From Seiridium cupressi (taxonomy: Eukaryota > Ascomycota > Sordariomycetes > Amphisphaeriales > Sporocadaceae), in the NCBI GenBank assembly GCA_036674765.1, contig JARVKI010000225.1:1-10564 (forward strand): 10,564 nt of DNA. Reading direction: 5' to 3'. Positions 8,580 to 10,564 of the stretch are shown here, piece by piece. The first letter of the stretch is position 1, and every line of letters begins with the position of its first letter. Both the position numbers and the translations under genes were made by a program. The notes under the pieces were generated by a model that saw nothing but the letters and a program-made list of their open reading frames with translations, did no database searches and was not told the DNA's origin.

Positions 8580-8675
8580 GAATCACGGGCGAGGGAGCTT
8601 CAGAGCGACGAGCATCAAGCGCCGGTGTCGGTGCATGTGCTGAGCCTTTCGCAGTACCTGGGCAAGCCGTCGTAG
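8580..8675 (+). pseudogene. Possible 3' relic of an unidentified gene
   Basis: About 31 codons before a TAG at 8673 use mainly G- or C-ending triplets and read as a plausible protein end (residues include SDEHQAPVSVHVLSLSQYLG). This contrasts with the AT-rich sequence just upstream, where the frame becomes irregular. I do not recognise the family. It may be the surviving 3' end of a truncated gene, the last exon of an undetected spliced gene, or a chance open segment; the evidence is compositional only. Confidence 0.2.
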
Positions 8676-9197
8676 GGTCCATTGCGAGGGCCCTGGTAAC
8701 CAGAAGATGATCTCAATGCCGATACTGATGAGATTATGATATCTCGACAATGACTCCATGTCACGATTGCGTGGCTTCCGATCTTTCAAGACGGCCACCG
8801 AGGTTGCCAGGGTAAAGGCATTAGCTTTGATCCAGCTAAATCAGACTATGCCAGTACATTTCACGTTGACCTCGAACCCGTATTGAGTGAGGAGGCACGA
8901 ACTCAAGATGAGTCCTTGATTCCCTGTACACTGAAGAATAGTAGTTGATGCGGGTTGCAGACCGGCGTCCTGGCCGTCTAGCCATCTCCCGTGACATTGA
9001 TTCGCTATTCTGCCACGAAACAACTCTCTCGCGTGCCTGCTAGGCATTTTGGTGGCAACTCCGACTCAGCTCTAATAAGATAGACGGCCGCTAACACCGC
9101 CCGTACTCTCGGACACTTTCACAAAGCGCTCACACCCTCCGAAAAGTATCCGGCAAAGCCCCAGTCTACGATACGTAAATTACCAAGTAAACCTTCC

Positions 9198-9204
9198 TAT
9201 AAAA
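9198..9204 (+). promoter_or_regulatory. TATA box of epoxide hydrolase gene
   Basis: TATAAAA lies 213 bp upstream of the hydrolase ATG at 9411. A start of transcription about 30-60 bp downstream would fall near 9230-9265, so the first upstream ATG at 9226 may lie outside the main transcript. The flanks are A/C-rich, as in many fungal promoters. Confidence 0.5.
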
Positions 9205-9225
9205 CCACAAGTTCTTGCACTAACC

Positions 9226-9414
9226 ATGGAATCCGTCACTGTTCAACAACCTCAATTTTGCCACTGTCCCCAACAGAACATCCCCATATACATCATAGGA
9301 TGTCGCGATTCCATAGGCGCAGCGCATGACAAAAGCAAAAGGCATCAACTCTACCTTGAAAAACACCAGCAACAACTCGAACTATATGCACATCTCTGTT
9401 GGTCACCAACATGA
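9226..9414 (+). CDS. Possible 62-codon upstream ORF overlapping the hydrolase start
   Basis: The ATG has a strong start context (AACCATGG). The 62-residue product begins MESVTVQQPQ, is rich in Gln and His and matches no family I know. Its TGA stop overlaps the hydrolase start as ATGA (9411-9414). This could be a regulatory upstream ORF permitting reinitiation, or a chance frame, since the TATA box is only about 22 bp before its ATG. Two further out-of-frame ATGs, at 9326 and 9386, lie in another frame. Confidence 0.25.
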   Translation: MESVTVQQPQFCHCPQQNIPIYIIGCRDSIGAAHDKSKRHQLYLEKHQQQLELYAHLCWSPT

Positions 9415-10397
9415 GCTTTCCTCTACCGGATCGCCAATCATTTGTCACGACGCGGGGCTATCGCTACTTTTACATTCATACCCCCGGCCAGTCTCACAAT
9501 CAGACCCTCCTCTTGATTCATGGTTGGCCGTCCCGCATTGGCGACTGGTTCTATCAGATCCGCTACTTTGCAGCCAAAGGATACGGCCTCATTGTCCCCG
9601 ACATGCTCGGTTACGGGGGCAGTAGTAACCCCGGCGATGTGTTCGCCTACCGCTTGAGGTCCATCACTCAAGATCTGGCGGAGCTTCTCGACCACACTCA
9701 TTCGGAGAAGGTTGTGGGCGTCGGACACGATTGGGGCGCAACTATTCTCTCGCGTTTCGCCATGTACTATCCCGAGCGCGTAACAGCTCTAGCATTTCTA
9801 GGCATCGGCGCACCGAAGCCCGGAACGCCCTTCAACCTTGATATTGCCAGGGAGATGGCCAAGAAAGCCAACGATTCCGAGATTCTGGGTCATGTCGCCT
9901 ACATCACCCGGGATTCTAGCTCGCGACGGATGATGGAGCAAAATCCCGAGTCCGTCATGGATGTGATGTTCGCTTCGGATCCGGCCAGCTGGGATCGATA
10001 CTTCCACCCTTTGAGCGGGTTCAAAACGTTCGTGGAGGGAGGCTGTCGCCAACCTGTTGGGACGTGGTTCACCAAGGACCTCCGCGACAGGCACCCAGAA
10101 ACCTTTGGAAGAACAGACGGATACCTTGGCGCTTCCCGGTACTATATGATGCTGGACCAAAACCTGTCGGTTCCCGATGAGAAAGGGTATGAGGACTTCA
10201 CTATCAAGCAGCCAGTGTTGCTTATTGTCCCGAAGGAGCCTGCGAGTGCGAGTCAAATGCAGGCACAGATGCTTTCTGCGTGGGCCTCGAGTATCCTTAT
10301 AATGCAGGTCGATTCGGGGCATTGGGTCCGTATGGAGAGAAGTGACGAGGCGAACCAGGCTATTGAAGAATTGATGTCGAATATATTATGTCGCTAA
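9411..10397 (+). CDS. Alpha/beta-hydrolase, epoxide hydrolase type
   Basis: The protein is 328 aa with no intron. Known for the family: soluble epoxide hydrolases open epoxides to diols through an Asp-ester intermediate, and in fungi serve detoxification or secondary metabolism. Seen here: oxyanion motif HGWP at 37-40; a PDMLGYGGSS segment at 63-72; nucleophile elbow GHDWGA at 105-110 with Asp107; a cap domain about 135-245, with a lid-type RYY at 243-245 that could supply an epoxide-binding Tyr; and the catalytic His in SGHW (His304). At the charge-relay acid position the sequence is VPKEP, so Glu276 seems to replace the usual Asp. The length is normal for the family. The ATG at 9411 (CCAACATGA context) is the first in frame; only non-ATG codons lie before it. 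There is no signal peptide, so it is probably cytosolic. A haloalkane/haloacetate dehalogenase-like member is the main alternative, but HGWP, HDWG and RYY together favour epoxide hydrolase. Natural substrate unknown. Confidence 0.9.
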   Translation: MSFPLPDRQSFVTTRGYRYFYIHTPGQSHNQTLLLIHGWPSRIGDWFYQIRYFAAKGYGLIVPDMLGYGGSSNPGDVFAYRLRSITQDLAELLDHTHSEKVVGVGHDWGATILSRFAMYYPERVTALAFLGIGAPKPGTPFNLDIAREMAKKANDSEILGHVAYITRDSSSRRMMEQNPESVMDVMFASDPASWDRYFHPLSGFKTFVEGGCRQPVGTWFTKDLRDRHPETFGRTDGYLGASRYYMMLDQNLSVPDEKGYEDFTIKQPVLLIVPKEPASASQMQAQMLSAWASSILIMQVDSGHWVRMERSDEANQAIEELMSNILCR

Positions 10398-10510
10398 TTA
10401 AGTCGACCCTAACGAGGGGTGCTTATTATTTAAAAAGAAAAAAAAAAGAAGAAGAAAAGGAGAAAATAAAAAAGAATAAAGAAAGAAAAAAAGAAGAAGA
10501 AAAAAAAAAA

Positions 10511-10547
<37 letters not shown>

Positions 10548-10564
10548 GAAAAAAAAAGAAAAAA
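10398..10564. repeat. A/G purine tract with 36-G homopolymer at right edge
   Basis: From about 10430 the plus strand is almost wholly purine: A-rich with scattered G, then 36 consecutive G at 10511-10546, then A-rich again. Two AATAAA hexamers (10465-10470 and 10475-10480) could serve as polyadenylation signals for the hydrolase, but they lie in low-complexity A-rich DNA. The G run may be inaccurate in length, may be an assembly or sequencing artefact, and could form a G-quadruplex if real. Confidence 0.85.

Larger units (their letters stand above)
8196..9225. other. Spacer between GNAT and epoxide hydrolase genes
   Basis: The first half is AT-rich and gives no convincing gene. A short coding-like island ends at 8675. 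A minus-strand frame at 8841-9047 has four cysteines but no recognised domain. No transposon termini or obvious direct repeats were seen. The last ~150 bases probably act as promoter for the hydrolase. Confidence 0.55.

Noticed and set aside
9798..10322. 174-codon minus-strand frame
   Set aside because: It lies wholly inside the well-supported epoxide hydrolase gene and has no domain of its own.

Overview
The window looks like nuclear DNA of a filamentous ascomycete (Pezizomycotina, most likely a Sordariomycete). Supporting signs are short introns with GTRNGT donors and CTAAC/CTGAC branch sites close to the acceptor, moderately GC-rich coding exons, intergenic TAGGTACCTA and AGGTAGGCAGG-type motifs typical of that class, and three unlinked protein-coding genes with long spacers between them. 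No bacterial, viral, transposon, CRISPR, rRNA or tRNA feature was recognised. The lineage is inferred from these features, not from a search.

Layout. Positions 1-927 are non-coding and hold a poly-C/poly-T tract and a tetranucleotide microsatellite. Positions 928-2198 look like promoter plus a long 5' leader: ATG is nearly absent on the plus strand while its reverse complement CAT is common, and there are an AGGTC tandem repeat and a 9-bp-arm inverted repeat. Positions 2199-6107 hold a four-exon gene for a SAPS-family protein (Sit4/PP6 phosphatase-associated regulatory subunit), 1195 aa after splicing. Positions 6108-7466 are a spacer with a poly-T tract and, further on, a TATA-like box. Positions 7467-8195 hold an intronless GNAT acetyltransferase of the RimJ/RimL-like type. 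Positions 8196-9225 are a spacer with a short GC3-rich coding-like island that may be a gene relic. Positions 9411-10397 hold an intronless alpha/beta-hydrolase with epoxide hydrolase motifs, preceded by a TATA box and upstream ORFs. The window ends in a purine tract with 36 consecutive G.

All three confident genes are on the plus strand, but nothing suggests one pathway: a housekeeping phosphatase regulator, a small acetyltransferase and a detoxification-type hydrolase. I do not see a new multigene system. The most informative oddities are the structure of SAPS intron 3 (an internal AG|GT junction and an acceptor TAG that would be an in-frame stop in an alternative isoform), the ATG-depleted SAPS leader, the overlapping stop/start arrangement upstream of the hydrolase, and the possible gene relics in the spacers.
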